DNA of 50,228 nt from Clostridia bacterium (lineage in GTDB: Bacteria > Bacillota > Clostridia > TANB77 > CAG-508), in contig CAAECB010000015.1 in the NCBI GenBank assembly GCA_900754285.1, forward strand, positions 1 through 50,228. Direction: 5' to 3'. Within the stretch, counting starts at the first letter, position 1. The number at the start of each line of letters is the position of its first letter. Below the pieces are notes generated by a model. That model saw nothing but the letters and a program-made list of their open reading frames with translations, was not told the origin of the DNA and ran no database searches. Both the position numbers and the translations under genes were made by a program. This document shows, piece after piece, positions 17,608 through 27,037 of the stretch.

Positions 17608-18639
17608 TTAAGCATTGCCTTCTGGAGTAGGCGTATCATCTGGCTTCTCATTTTCTTTTTTCTCATTTTCTTTTTTCTTATCTTCTTTTTCTTTGTCTTT
17701 TGAATCATCTTTTGGTTCTTCTGGTTTTTCATCCATTTCTTTTCTTACTTGTTTTTGAACTTCAATAATTTTCATTAATTCTGCTTGTTGTTTTATAAAG
17801 TCATCTTTTATTATAAATATTGCTGCAAATAAATATATTGTTGCAACTGAAATATACATTATTTCAAAATAATTTATATCAAAATCAATAAATAATCTGA
17901 TTGCAATATATATTGCATTTAATAATGTTGATAATGTTATTGCATATATTGACATATTAAATATTGCTGCATAACGCATTTTTATTTTTGCAAATAGACT
18001 TGCAAAATACCCGAAAACACTACACATTAATACATATATAAATGTGTTTATAAAATACATTATAAATGCATAAATAAATACTGTAACAAATATACTTATA
18101 TATAAACTTGTCATTTGTGTTCCTCTTGCATATTGTACTAGACCTTGTTTGTCAAATTTTGTGAATCCCATTTGATTTAATATTTCACTATATTTATATG
18201 TTGTACTTCCCATTATAGCAGTATTTTTTACTATTACTTTATCTTTTAAAATTATAATTCCATTAAAATTTTCGTCTGTTTCTTTTTCTTCTGATTTTGT
18301 ATCTACTATAATTTTTCCAATATACTCATTATCATAATTCAAAGTATCTTCTGTTTTTACATCTAATATTCCATCTTCATATGAAAAATCAGGAAAATTG
18401 TTTTCTATATAATTTATTGCTTCATTTACAACTTGTGTTGTTTTTGTTACTAGACATATACATACAATAAGAGCTAAAACTGCTACTAATTTGGCTAAAT
18501 ATGATATTGCTCTTGGTACTCCTTCTACTGCCATTTCAGGATATTTTTCTACATTGAAAATAGATAATTTTACTTTTTTGAAAAATCCTTTTTTTGGTTC
18601 TATTTTCTTTTTATTTTCTTCATCTGAATGTTGATTCAT
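17608..18639 (-). CDS. DUF1189 family membrane protein
   Basis: The 343-residue product has an N-terminal cytoplasmic stretch, FFKKVKLSIFNVEKYPEMA, one membrane helix near 50-70, an extracytoplasmic domain (about 75-175), a cluster of about four helices (180-290), and a charged Lys/Glu/Pro C-terminal tail. This order matches DUF1189 (YqgB-like) proteins, which have no established function. It lies between alr and ftsH on the same strand. Confidence 0.85.
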   Translation of the reverse strand: MNQHSDEENKKKIEPKKGFFKKVKLSIFNVEKYPEMAVEGVPRAISYLAKLVAVLALIVCICLVTKTTQVVNEAINYIENNFPDFSYEDGILDVKTEDTLNYDNEYIGKIIVDTKSEEKETDENFNGIIILKDKVIVKNTAIMGSTTYKYSEILNQMGFTKFDKQGLVQYARGTQMTSLYISIFVTVFIYAFIMYFINTFIYVLMCSVFGYFASLFAKIKMRYAAIFNMSIYAITLSTLLNAIYIAIRLFIDFDINYFEIMYISVATIYLFAAIFIIKDDFIKQQAELMKIIEVQKQVRKEMDEKPEEPKDDSKDKEKEDKKKENEKKENEKPDDTPTPEGNA

Positions 18640-18693
18640 TTTTTATATCATCCTTTCTAAAAGCATAATCTGGTTCAAAATTTATTTTATGCT

Positions 18694-19824
18694 TTATTGA
18701 TATATTCTTTCTACATTACTATTTACTAAAGTTGTGTTTACTTCAAAAGTTGCTTTGTCTCCAATTTTTATGTTTTTCCCTGTAATGTCTACAGTAACAT
18801 GGAATGTTCCTATTCTTCCTAGTATTTCACAATTTTGACCATTTATATTAACAATATGATTTTGTTTTTTGAATGCATCTTTTATATCTCTTACAATATA
18901 TCTAAACTTGTCCACTGGCCTGAACATATCTCTTCCTACTTGGATATCTACACCATTTATATATCCACATGGTATAATCGCTACTTTAGTCTTTTTCTTA
19001 GTTCTATATGCATTTGAATATCCTATATTAAATCCTTTTGGAACTTCTTTTATTTCTGCTACTTGTGATTCTAGTTTTGCTACTTTTTTTAGCCCTATGT
19101 TATTTTGGAATGCTAATTTTCCTACAAATGCTGAACCTACCCTTACTGCATTTAAGTGCATTTCTGGGAATTTTATAAATGCTGATGAATTACATACATG
19201 TAGCATTCCTGTATTTATGTTGTTCATTTTTAGAACTTCTATGCAATTAATAAATCTTTGAAATTGTTGTTTTGTATATTTTTCGTCATAATACGCATTT
19301 GAAAAATGTGTAAATGTTCCTTGTATTTCAATATTTTTTTCTTTTTGTAATTTTTTTAGTGTTTCTACCATTTCTTCTCTATTATCATATACAAAACCAT
19401 ATCTTCCAAATCCTGTGTCTATTTTTATATGTGCTTTTATTTTCTTTTCTGGCATTTCTTTTGATATTGTACAAACTGCATCTACTGTTTCTTTTGATCC
19501 TATTGTTATTATTATATTATTTTCTATTAGTGTTTTTATTTCTTCTTTTATCCCTGTAGATGATAACATTAATACTTGTTGTGTAAATCCTAATTTTCTG
19601 AATTCAACTGCTTCTTGTACTGTTGAAACAGCAAAAAAGTCAAATCCTTGATTTACCATAAATTGTACATATTGTTTTAATTCTAATCCATATGCGTTTG
19701 ATTTTACTACTACTATTATTTTTACTGGATTTCCTTTGTCATCTGGTAAATTTGTTTGTGCATGTTCTTTTATTTTTTGCACATTTTGTAATAGATTTTC
19801 TTTATTAATTACTAATTTGTTCAT
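18694..19824 (-). CDS. alr: Alanine racemase
   Basis: The 376-residue product converts L-alanine to D-alanine for peptidoglycan. The PLP-binding lysine is Lys41 in VVVKSNAYG. Other fold-type III features are HIKIDTGFGRYGF, GTFTHFSNAY and HVCNSSAFI, with VRVGSAFVG and a C-terminal beta domain containing GYINGVD and GRDMFR. GGAG lies 6 bases before the ATG. It follows the FemAB gene by 14 bases, so D-Ala supply and peptide cross-bridge synthesis are in one unit. The YGLELKQYVQF region diverges from better-known racemases, so related racemase specificities are possible. Confidence 0.92.
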   Translation of the reverse strand: MNKLVINKENLLQNVQKIKEHAQTNLPDDKGNPVKIIVVVKSNAYGLELKQYVQFMVNQGFDFFAVSTVQEAVEFRKLGFTQQVLMLSSTGIKEEIKTLIENNIIITIGSKETVDAVCTISKEMPEKKIKAHIKIDTGFGRYGFVYDNREEMVETLKKLQKEKNIEIQGTFTHFSNAYYDEKYTKQQFQRFINCIEVLKMNNINTGMLHVCNSSAFIKFPEMHLNAVRVGSAFVGKLAFQNNIGLKKVAKLESQVAEIKEVPKGFNIGYSNAYRTKKKTKVAIIPCGYINGVDIQVGRDMFRPVDKFRYIVRDIKDAFKKQNHIVNINGQNCEILGRIGTFHVTVDITGKNIKIGDKATFEVNTTLVNSNVERIYQ

Positions 19825-19838
19825 TGGAACTCCTTTTC

Positions 19839-20906
19839 TTATTCTTTGCCATTTTTTAGATTCATTTTTATTTGTCTTAAATTTCTAAATAGCTTTTCTG
19901 AAAATTTATATAATTTATATGTCAATGGTTTGTATGGAATGTAAATTTCTCCTAAAAATTCTGTGAATTTTCCTCCAAATCCTTTTTTGAATCTATATAA
20001 TCCATATTGTGGATGTGTTTCATCTACTACTCCTGATACACCTCTAAAGTCATATATAGCATCATGTCTGGCTATTGCCATTTTTATCATTTCCCATTGT
20101 AGTAAGTAGTTTGGCATTAAATTTCTGTGTTCATTACTACTTGCTCCATATAAATACCATGTTTTGTTTCCATAAAAAATAGGTATTACTCCTGATATTG
20201 GTTTTCCTTCATAATATGCCATTAATAGTTTCATATGGTTTGGTGCTAAGTTGTCATACATTTTTTCGAAATATTCTAATGGTCTTATTATAAATCCGTC
20301 TCTTGCTCCTGTTTCCATCATTATTTTGTGGAATTCTTTTAAATCTTCTCTTGTTCCTTCTTTTACTGTTACTCCTTTTCTTCCTGCTAAACGTATATTA
20401 TATCTCCATTTCTGATGAAATCCTGCCATTACTTCTTCTTCTGTTTTTCCTTTTATATCTAGTCTAAATACATATCTTGGTTGTATTTCGTCCATAAAGT
20501 CTTTTGCATCATCTTTTATGTGATACCCTAAATTTGTTACTATATCTCTAAATACTTGATCATCACTTTCTACATCTGGCTCTATTCTTAATACTATTGC
20601 TTTGTATTTTTTTGCTAGTTCTTTTGCTCCATCTGTTAGTTGTTTTAGTATTGCTAAATCATGTACATCACATACTGGTCCTCTTGGTGCATACATTATG
20701 TTTCCAAAGATTGGTATTTTTCTTATCCATACACATAGTGAGCCTATTATGTTTTTTTCTTCATCTTCTGCTAATATTACTTCTGGTATCCAGTTTGGCT
20801 TTTTTACTTCTGCCCATTCTAATGATTGCTGAAAATTACATTTTTCATTTTCCTCTAAAAATTTTTTGTATTGCTTTTTCGATTCTTCGTCTGTTACAAA
20901 TCTCAT
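19839..20906 (-). CDS. FemAB/FemX family peptidoglycan-branch aminoacyltransferase
   Basis: The 355-residue product has the two GNAT-like lobes of the Fem family: an N-terminal SLEWAEVKKPNW and YAPRGPV segment, FHQKWRYNIRLAGRKGV (the conserved linker region), and the C-terminal GASSNEHRNLMPNYLLQW and YGLYRFKKGFGG motifs. Such proteins add amino acids from aminoacyl-tRNA to the lipid II stem peptide. The added residue cannot be read from sequence. It is the first gene of the FemAB-alr-DUF1189-ftsH series and is driven by the promoter at 21002-21030. Confidence 0.9.
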   Translation of the reverse strand: MRFVTDEESKKQYKKFLEENEKCNFQQSLEWAEVKKPNWIPEVILAEDEEKNIIGSLCVWIRKIPIFGNIMYAPRGPVCDVHDLAILKQLTDGAKELAKKYKAIVLRIEPDVESDDQVFRDIVTNLGYHIKDDAKDFMDEIQPRYVFRLDIKGKTEEEVMAGFHQKWRYNIRLAGRKGVTVKEGTREDLKEFHKIMMETGARDGFIIRPLEYFEKMYDNLAPNHMKLLMAYYEGKPISGVIPIFYGNKTWYLYGASSNEHRNLMPNYLLQWEMIKMAIARHDAIYDFRGVSGVVDETHPQYGLYRFKKGFGGKFTEFLGEIYIPYKPLTYKLYKFSEKLFRNLRQIKMNLKNGKE

Positions 20907-21001
20907 TCTTTTATTTCATCCTTCCTTGTTTTTTTTTGCTTATTTATTCTGCAAATTTCACTTTTATAAAGTTACTTTTTTTATTATTTCCAATATACTG
21001 T

Positions 21002-21030
21002 ATTTTACACCATATATCCTTTTTTTACAA
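21002..21030 (-). promoter_or_regulatory. Sigma-A-type promoter for the FemAB-alr series
   Basis: TTGTAA (21025-21030), a 17-base spacer and TAAAAT (21002-21007) on the minus strand. It is divergent from the rimI promoter about 20 bases away. Confidence 0.6.
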
Positions 21031-21049
21031 GTATTTAACTAATTTTTTA

Positions 21050-21078
21050 TTGACATATTTGATTTTAGTCTATATAAT
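21050..21078 (+). promoter_or_regulatory. Consensus sigma-A promoter for rimI-tsaB
   Basis: TTGACA (21050-21055), a 17-base spacer and TATAAT (21073-21078): a perfect match at both boxes. The -10 ends 26 bases before AGGAGG. Confidence 0.85.
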
Positions 21079-21120
21079 TATTTATGTAAAATTTTATGGT
21101 ATTTAGGAGGCCTTATATTG

Positions 21121-21567
21121 ATGGATTATTCAATTAAAAAAATGACTAATCAAGATTTATTGAAAATTAAAGATATTTTAATTTCTGATTTTGATGATTT
21201 TTGGTCTTATTCTGTTTTTAAAGATGAATTAAATTCAGATAATTCATTATATTTTTTTATTGAGAATAATCAGGGTTTGATTCTTGGTTTTATAGGTATA
21301 AAAATCATTTTAGATGAGGCTGAATTAATGAATATTGTAGTGAAAAAAGATTCTAGAAATTTGGGTATTGGTTCTTTTTTGTTGAAAGAAATTATACAAG
21401 AGGCTTCTAATTTAAAGCTTAAAAATATTTATTTAGAGGTTAATGAATTAAATATTCCTGCCATTAATTTATATAAAAATTTTAATTTTACTCAAATTGG
21501 TTTTAGAAAAAATTATTATGGCACTAATAGTGGAGTTTTAATGAAATTATCTTTGCGAGAGGAATGA
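21121..21567 (+). CDS. rimI: GNAT acetyltransferase, RimI-like
   Basis: The 148-residue product is a GNAT N-acetyltransferase with the acetyl-CoA loop in SRNLGIGSFLLKEII and the C-terminal NIPAINLYKNFNFTQIGFRKNYY typical of RimI (ribosomal protein S18 alanine acetyltransferase). The adjacent tsaB supports this, since rimI and tsaB commonly neighbour each other. AGGAGG lies 10 bases before the ATG at 21121; a TTG directly upstream (21118) has spacing of 7 and could also serve. Confidence 0.87.
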   Translation: MDYSIKKMTNQDLLKIKDILISDFDDFWSYSVFKDELNSDNSLYFFIENNQGLILGFIGIKIILDEAELMNIVVKKDSRNLGIGSFLLKEIIQEASNLKLKNIYLEVNELNIPAINLYKNFNFTQIGFRKNYYGTNSGVLMKLSLREE

Positions 21568-21573
21568 TTATTT

Positions 21574-22290
21574 ATGAAAATTTTAAGTATAGATACTGCT
21601 AGTAATATTTGTGGTGTTTCAATTTTAGAAAATAAAAATCCTATTTGTACTTTGGATTCTGATACAGGTAGAACTCATTCAGAGAATTTGATGCCTATGA
21701 TAGATTCTGCTTTTAAAAAAACTAATTTTTCTTTGAATGATATTGATTTAATTGTTTGTGATAAAGGTCCTGGTTCTTTTACAGGTATTAGGATTGGTAT
21801 TGCTACTGTTAAGGCTTTTGTTGATAGCAAAAATATTGATTTTGTTGGTATAGATTCTTTATTGAGTCTTGCTTATAATGTAAAAAAAGTGTATGGCGAT
21901 AATTTTTCTGGGCTTGTTTGCAGTATTATTGATTGCAAAAATAAAAATTGTTATTTTGCTTTATATGAATTTAAAGATGGTGTTTGTTCTAATGTGATAA
22001 ATCCTACTGCTGATACTGTTGAACATTCTTTAGAATTGTTAAAGGATTATTCTAATATTTTATTTGTTGGTGATGGTGCTTTAATTTATTCTGATTTAAT
22101 TAGTAATTCTTTTGATATTTGCCATTTTATTGATGATAATTCTGCTAATGAATTAAATTCTGTGTCTTTGGCTATGGCTGGTTATGATTATTTCTCTAAA
22201 AATTGCTCTGATAAAGATTTGTTGCCTTTGTATCTTAGAAAACCTCAAGCTCAAAGGCAATTAGAAGAAAAACTTGCTAATAAGTTGTAA
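21574..22290 (+). CDS. tsaB: tRNA threonylcarbamoyladenosine biosynthesis protein TsaB
   Basis: The 238-residue product has the N-terminal ASKHA fold of TsaB: ILSIDTASNICGVSIL, TGRTHSENLMPMID and GPGSFTGIRIGIATVKAF. TsaB is a scaffold that binds TsaD and TsaE to make the t6A modification of ANN-decoding tRNAs. tsaD and tsaE are not in this window. It starts 6 bases after rimI and ends at a strong terminator. Spelling and length (usually about 230) are normal. Confidence 0.95.
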   Translation: MKILSIDTASNICGVSILENKNPICTLDSDTGRTHSENLMPMIDSAFKKTNFSLNDIDLIVCDKGPGSFTGIRIGIATVKAFVDSKNIDFVGIDSLLSLAYNVKKVYGDNFSGLVCSIIDCKNKNCYFALYEFKDGVCSNVINPTADTVEHSLELLKDYSNILFVGDGALIYSDLISNSFDICHFIDDNSANELNSVSLAMAGYDYFSKNCSDKDLLPLYLRKPQAQRQLEEKLANKL

Positions 22291-22304
22291 TTTTTGTCAA
22301 AAAG

Positions 22305-22338
22305 CGGATATTAAATTTTTATTAATATCCGTTTTTTT
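22305..22338. terminator. Bidirectional terminator between tsaB and ylmH
   Basis: A perfect 10-base stem (CGGATATTAA with TTAATATCCG, loop ATTTTTA) followed by TTTTTTT on the plus strand and by CTTTTT on the minus strand, placed between convergent genes. Confidence 0.92.
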
Positions 22339-22361
22339 GTATATAAATTTTTTATGCGTTT

Positions 22362-23165
22362 TTATACATATTTTTCAATGCTTAATACCATTCTTCCACT
22401 TCTTGTATTTGCTTTTATTTCTTTTACTACAAATCTTCCCTTTCCTCTAATTGTAATTACATCTCCCATTTTTATGGATTTTGATGGTTTAGTTTCACAT
22501 TGACCATTTACAAATACTCTTTCTTGTGCCATAATTTGTACTATTTTACTTCTTGAGGTTTTGGCTAAATCAGATGCAATATTATCTAGTCTTAATGATG
22601 GTACTATTATATCTATTTCTTCGACTTTAATTTCTGGTGTTCTTAGTTCTGATATGTTTACAATTTCAATTTTACTGTTTTGAAATCTTGTAAGTGTTTC
22701 TAAATCTTTAGATAATATCTCTGCACTTTCTTGTTTTACAATAATATCTGCCCCATCTTCTGATACTAGAATGTCTCCTACTTTTTCTCTTTTCATTCCT
22801 GATTTAACTATTCCACCTAAATAATTGCGGTGTGTGTACTTTCCAATTTCTTCTTTGCCAAGCTTAATTCTTATAATCTCTACCATTTTTGAGTAATTTT
22901 TTTCTATCATTTCTTTATTATATTTTTCTGAGTAAAAGATTGCAATCTTTCTTTCTGAATCTTCAAATCCTCCATATAAAATATAATTTTGTACTTGTAT
23001 TTTGTTTATGAATTTTTTTGCAAGTGCTACTTGGTACATATCTAAGAAATCTGTATATTGTATTTGGTCTTTCTTTTCTGCCATTTCAATTTTATCTAGT
23101 ATTTGAGAAAGTAATATTCTATCTTCTGATTTTCTATATTCTTTTAAAACTTCTTGCTTGTCCAT
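22362..23165 (-). CDS. ylmH: YlmH-like S4-domain RNA-binding protein
   Basis: The 267-residue product has an N-terminal YlmH region (YGGFEDSERKIAIFY, HRNYLGGIVKSGMKREKVGDI) and a C-terminal S4 RNA-binding domain (LRLDNIASDLAKTSRSKIVQIM...VFVNGQ). The family associates with stalled ribosomes or with division clusters in other Firmicutes. Here it follows dxs by 71 bases rather than lying in a ylm-divIVA cluster. Confidence 0.92.
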   Translation of the reverse strand: MDKQEVLKEYRKSEDRILLSQILDKIEMAEKKDQIQYTDFLDMYQVALAKKFINKIQVQNYILYGGFEDSERKIAIFYSEKYNKEMIEKNYSKMVEIIRIKLGKEEIGKYTHRNYLGGIVKSGMKREKVGDILVSEDGADIIVKQESAEILSKDLETLTRFQNSKIEIVNISELRTPEIKVEEIDIIVPSLRLDNIASDLAKTSRSKIVQIMAQERVFVNGQCETKPSKSIKMGDVITIRGKGRFVVKEIKANTRSGRMVLSIEKYV

Positions 23166-23236
23166 AAAAAATCCAATCCTTTCAATTTTCTAAAGAATTC
23201 TTATCATAATAAAAATTTTTATATTTTTTTACTTTT

Positions 23237-25141
23237 CTATAGTTCTATTTTTCCTAAATACATATCTTCTAATTGGTCTACTGAACCATGTTGAATAAAT
23301 TCGTCTGGATATGCTTGGTTCTCTATTTCTATATTTTCAAGATTTTCTTCTGCTATAAATTCTTTTATTGTTGTTCCTAATCCATTTATTATTGTGCCAT
23401 CTTCTATTGTTATGACTTTGTCTGATTTTTTCAAGATTTCTAATATGTTTGTTCTATCAAATGGTTTTAAAAATCTGCTGTTTACTACACATACATTGTT
23501 TCCGTTTTTTTCTTCTTTTTCTGCTATTTTCATTGCTCTTGACACCATTTTTCCTATAGCAATTATAGAAACATTTTTTGCTTTTTCTTTATTTTCACTA
23601 TTTTCTTTATTTTCTAAATTTTGATTTTCAAGAACTTCTGTTTTATCATTGTCAAATTCTTTTAAAATTTCTGATTTGCCTAATTCTATTTTATTATGTG
23701 TTTCAAATTTAATTTTTTTGTCTTCTCCTCCTCGTGGATATCTAATAACTACTGGTTTTTCAATGTTTACAGCAAATTCTAACATTTCTTCAAGTTCTTT
23801 AAAATCTTTTGGTGCCATTATTACTAAATTTGGAACTAGTCTAAAAAATGCCATGTCAAGTAGACCTTGGTGTGTTTCTCCATCTGCTCCTACAATTCCT
23901 GCTCTGTCTACACATAATATTACATGTAAATTTTGTATTGCTATATCATGTATTACTTGATCATATGCTCTTTGATAAAATGATGAATATATTGGAACTA
24001 CTGGTATTAGTCCTTGTGTTGCCATTCCTGCTGCTAATGTTACTGCGTGTTGTTCAGCTATTCCTATATCAAAAAATCTTTTTGGAAATTGTTTTTGAAA
24101 TTTTGTTAGGCCTGTACCATCTTTCATTGATGCAGTTATTGCTACAATCTTATCATTTTTTTCTGCTAATTCTACTAATTTGTTTCCAAAAACTTTTGAA
24201 TAATCTAGTCCTTTTGCTTTTTTTGGTTCTCCTGTTTTTAAATCAAATGGTCCTGTTGCATGGAATTTGTCTGGGTTTTCTTCTGCTATTTTATATCCTT
24301 TTCCTTTTTTGGTTAATACATGTATTAATACTGGTGTATCAACTTGTTTGCTTAATTTCAAAATATTTTCTAGTTGCTCAATATTATGGCCATCTACTGG
24401 TCCTAAATATGTAAATCCTATATCTTCAAAAAACATTTTTGGTATTATTAATTGTTTAACACTTCTTTTTAGTCTTTGGACTATTTTTACAATTGGTTTT
24501 CCTATTACTGGTATTTTTCCTATTATCTTTTTTCCTGATATATTTGATTTTGTATATAATTTTTTGGTTCTTAATTTGCTTAAAAACATATTTAATCCAC
24601 CAATATTTGGAGATATGCTCATTTCATTGTCATTTAATATGACTGTCATTTTGCATTTACTAAATCCTGCATCATTTAATGCTTCTATTGCCATTCCTCC
24701 TGTTAATGCTCCGTCTCCTATAACTGCAATTACACTATTTTTTTCTCCTTTTAAATCTCTTGCTCTTGCCATTCCAAGTGCTGCTGATATTGATGTGCTA
24801 CTATGTCCTGTGTTAAAGCAATCATAAGCAGATTCCTTTGTTTTTGGAAAACCTGCTATACCTCCTAATTTTCTTATATTTTTCAATTCTTCTTTTCTGC
24901 CTGTTAAAATTTTATGCACATAAGTTTGATGGCCTACATCCCATACGATTTTGTCTGTAGGCTCATTAAACACACTGTGTAGAGCTATTGTTAGCTCTAC
25001 AACTCCTAAGTTTGAAGCTAAATGTCCACCATTTTGTGAAACTACTTCTAATATGTACTTTCTAATATCCTCAGCTAATTGATTTTTCTCTTGTAAGTTT
25101 AATTTTTTTACATCCTCTGGGGTATTTATTTTTTCTAACAT
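23237..25141 (-). CDS. dxs: 1-deoxy-D-xylulose-5-phosphate synthase
   Basis: The 634-residue product condenses pyruvate and glyceraldehyde-3-phosphate in the first step of the MEP isoprenoid pathway. The thiamine-diphosphate motif is GDGALTGGMAIEALNDAG, continuing to LNDNEMSIS. The transketolase-like domain contains DIGIAEQHAVTLAAGMA and the ADGETHQGLLD segment. A linker near residues 485-515 (ENQNLENKENSENKEKAK) is an Asn/Glu/Lys-rich insert not usual in the family. It lies 31 bases after uppP; both steps concern undecaprenyl-phosphate supply. Confidence 0.97.
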   Translation of the reverse strand: MLEKINTPEDVKKLNLQEKNQLAEDIRKYILEVVSQNGGHLASNLGVVELTIALHSVFNEPTDKIVWDVGHQTYVHKILTGRKEELKNIRKLGGIAGFPKTKESAYDCFNTGHSSTSISAALGMARARDLKGEKNSVIAVIGDGALTGGMAIEALNDAGFSKCKMTVILNDNEMSISPNIGGLNMFLSKLRTKKLYTKSNISGKKIIGKIPVIGKPIVKIVQRLKRSVKQLIIPKMFFEDIGFTYLGPVDGHNIEQLENILKLSKQVDTPVLIHVLTKKGKGYKIAEENPDKFHATGPFDLKTGEPKKAKGLDYSKVFGNKLVELAEKNDKIVAITASMKDGTGLTKFQKQFPKRFFDIGIAEQHAVTLAAGMATQGLIPVVPIYSSFYQRAYDQVIHDIAIQNLHVILCVDRAGIVGADGETHQGLLDMAFFRLVPNLVIMAPKDFKELEEMLEFAVNIEKPVVIRYPRGGEDKKIKFETHNKIELGKSEILKEFDNDKTEVLENQNLENKENSENKEKAKNVSIIAIGKMVSRAMKIAEKEEKNGNNVCVVNSRFLKPFDRTNILEILKKSDKVITIEDGTIINGLGTTIKEFIAEENLENIEIENQAYPDEFIQHGSVDQLEDMYLGKIEL

Positions 25142-25172
25142 ATTAACAACTCCAATTATTTTTACATCTATT

Positions 25173-25967
25173 TTACATTCTTGATATGTATAATCCTATA
25201 ATAGCTAATCCTATTACAACTCTATATATAGCAAAAACTTTGAAACTTCCTTTTTTCAAATATTCTAATAAGAATTTTATTACAAATAGTCCTGTTATAA
25301 AACTTGCAACAACTCCAACTACAAATGGAATATTAAATACAAAATCTTTAAATTTATATAATGTTGCTCCTAAAACTATAGGTGTTGATAATAGAAATGT
25401 GTATTTTGCTGTTGATTCTCTATCAACTCCCATTAATCTTCCTGTAGTCATTGTTACTCCTGAACGTGATACTCCTGGTATAAATGCTAATGCTTGTGAT
25501 AATCCTATTAAAAATGTTTGTTTAAATGACATTTCTTCATATTTTGTTTTTGATGGTGATTTTTTGTCTGCTACATATAATATGATTCCCATTATTATTA
25601 ATGCACTTGCTATTACTAATGGCATTTTTCCTAATGCATCTCCTACAAAATGATCTAGTAAAAAGCCTATTGCACCACCTGGTATTGTTGCTGCTACAAG
25701 ATACCAAAACATTCTTCCTTCTGGTGTTTTTTCTTTTTTTACTACTTGCTTATATCCTCCTTTTATTAATCCTATCCAATCTTTAAAAAAGAATATTACT
25801 ATTGCTAATAGTGTTCCAAAATGTAATGCTACATCAAAACTTGGTGATATTTCACTCCAGTTAAATACCCATGGTATTAAATTCAAGTGTGCTGAACTTG
25901 ATATTGGTAATAATTCTGTTAATCCTTGTACTATTCCTAAAATTAATGCTTGTAAAATTTCGTTCAT
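25173..25967 (-). CDS. uppP: Undecaprenyl-diphosphate phosphatase
   Basis: The 264-residue product is a polytopic membrane protein with the UppP/BacA motifs GIVQGLTELLPISSSAHL (residues 11-28) and PGVSRSGVTMTTGRLMG. It dephosphorylates undecaprenyl diphosphate so the lipid carrier can be reused in wall synthesis, and is linked to bacitracin resistance. The length is typical. AAGGAAGGAAGG precedes the ATG. A REP-like repeat fills the gap to dpaA upstream. Confidence 0.97.
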   Translation of the reverse strand: MNEILQALILGIVQGLTELLPISSSAHLNLIPWVFNWSEISPSFDVALHFGTLLAIVIFFFKDWIGLIKGGYKQVVKKEKTPEGRMFWYLVAATIPGGAIGFLLDHFVGDALGKMPLVIASALIIMGIILYVADKKSPSKTKYEEMSFKQTFLIGLSQALAFIPGVSRSGVTMTTGRLMGVDRESTAKYTFLLSTPIVLGATLYKFKDFVFNIPFVVGVVASFITGLFVIKFLLEYLKKGSFKVFAIYRVVIGLAIIGLYISRM

Positions 25968-25987
25968 TTTTTTCCTTCCTTCCTTAA

Positions 25988-26048
25988 GGTGTTTTTGGGG
26001 ACGGACTCAAAAAACATCAACCCTAAAAACATCAAAACACTTTCCCTA
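25988..26048. repeat. REP-like repeat between dpaA and uppP
   Basis: An intact unit at 25990-26016 is identical to the 27-mer at 2859-2885, followed by a decayed copy (CCCTAAAAACATCAAAACAC). It lies in the gap directly downstream of dpaA. Confidence 0.88.
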
Positions 26049-26052
26049 ATCA

Positions 26053-26928
26053 TTATTTGTAAATTTCTTTTAAAATATTATAAATTGTATCTTTTATAAA
26101 TTCAGCTGTAGTTGTTGGTGCAACTTTTCCTGGTAATGCCAATGCCCAAACTAACTGTAATCCTTTTTCTTTTGCAGCTTTTTTGTCTATTCCTCCTGGA
26201 TTTGATGCTAAATCAATCAATAAACATTCTGGTTTTACATATTCCATTTTTTCTGCTGTTAAAATCATTTGTGGAACTGTATTTATTATAACATCAAATT
26301 CGCTTAAGTTTTTCCCTATTAAATTTATATTTGTCGCTTTATGTCCATATGCTTTTATCCATGCTAAATCTTCTTCTTTTCTAGCTGCACATGTTACTTT
26401 TGTAGCTAGTCCTGCAAGTTTTCTGGCCAAAACTTTTCCGATTCTTCCAAATCCTAAAACAAGTACATTACTTCCATGTAGTATTTTATTTGTGTTTGCT
26501 ATTGCTATTTCTATAGCTCCTTCTGCTGTTGCTATTGTGTTTAATACTGCTAATTCTTCCCTTTTCATGATATCTACTATTTCTATATATTCATCATTTG
26601 CTAATTCGTAGACATTTGGCGCTATTGTGCCTGCTATTAAAATTTTGGCATTTAGGTTGTGCATAAATTCTCTTACTGATAATTTTCCTTCACTAAATGG
26701 CATGTTTATGTTTATTCCATCACTTGAGAATGGTATTGGCCCTATTACTACCTGGACCTTTTTTACTGCTTCTATTAGCTTTTCACAAAATATAATATTT
26801 TTGTTTTCTTTGAGTTCTTCTGCCTTTTCTAAGCCATAAGTATATACCATATTGCCTTCTTTTGCAAGTATTTTTGCTAATTTTATTGTCCTTAAATCTC
26901 CTCCAATAATCGCAAATTCTTTTATCAT
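26053..26928 (-). CDS. dpaA: Dipicolinate synthase subunit A (SpoVFA)
   Basis: The 291-residue product matches DpaA, the dehydrogenase subunit of dipicolinate synthase, which makes spore-core DPA from a lysine-pathway intermediate in the mother cell. Features are the N-terminal IIGGDLRTIKLAKIL, GPIPFSSDG, the Rossmann loop LVLGFGRIGKVLARKLAG at about 152-169, DLASNPGGID, and the C-terminal LPGKVAPTTTAEFI. The usual partner dpaB and the asd/dapA genes are not adjacent; uppP follows instead. AGAGGAG precedes the ATG. REP-like repeats flank it on both sides. Confidence 0.94.
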   Translation of the reverse strand: MIKEFAIIGGDLRTIKLAKILAKEGNMVYTYGLEKAEELKENKNIIFCEKLIEAVKKVQVVIGPIPFSSDGININMPFSEGKLSVREFMHNLNAKILIAGTIAPNVYELANDEYIEIVDIMKREELAVLNTIATAEGAIEIAIANTNKILHGSNVLVLGFGRIGKVLARKLAGLATKVTCAARKEEDLAWIKAYGHKATNINLIGKNLSEFDVIINTVPQMILTAEKMEYVKPECLLIDLASNPGGIDKKAAKEKGLQLVWALALPGKVAPTTTAEFIKDTIYNILKEIYK

Positions 26929-26953
26929 ATTATTTCTCCTCTCTTAATGATTC

Positions 26954-27000
26954 GTGTTTTTGGGGATGGCGATGTTTTTTTGCCCCGTCCCCAAAAACAC
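26954..27000. repeat. REP-like hairpin upstream of dpaA
   Basis: Perfect 13-base arms GTGTTTTTGGGGA (26954-26966) and TCCCCAAAAACAC (26988-27000) enclose a GATGTTTTTTT-containing middle. It lies in the likely 5' leader of dpaA, 25 bases before the start codon. Confidence 0.88.
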
Positions 27001-27015
27001 CTCATTCACTATTTT

Positions 27016-27024
27016 TATTATATG
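27016..27024 (-). promoter_or_regulatory. dpaA: Possible dpaA -10 element (CATATAATA)
   Basis: On the minus strand CATATAATA fits the sigma-K -10 pattern CATA-N3-TA, and also contains a sigma-A-like TATAAT. No convincing -35 for either is seen 16-17 bases upstream. dpaA is a sigma-K gene in Bacillus, hence the interest. Confidence 0.35.
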
Positions 27025-27037
27025 CTTTTTTACAAAA

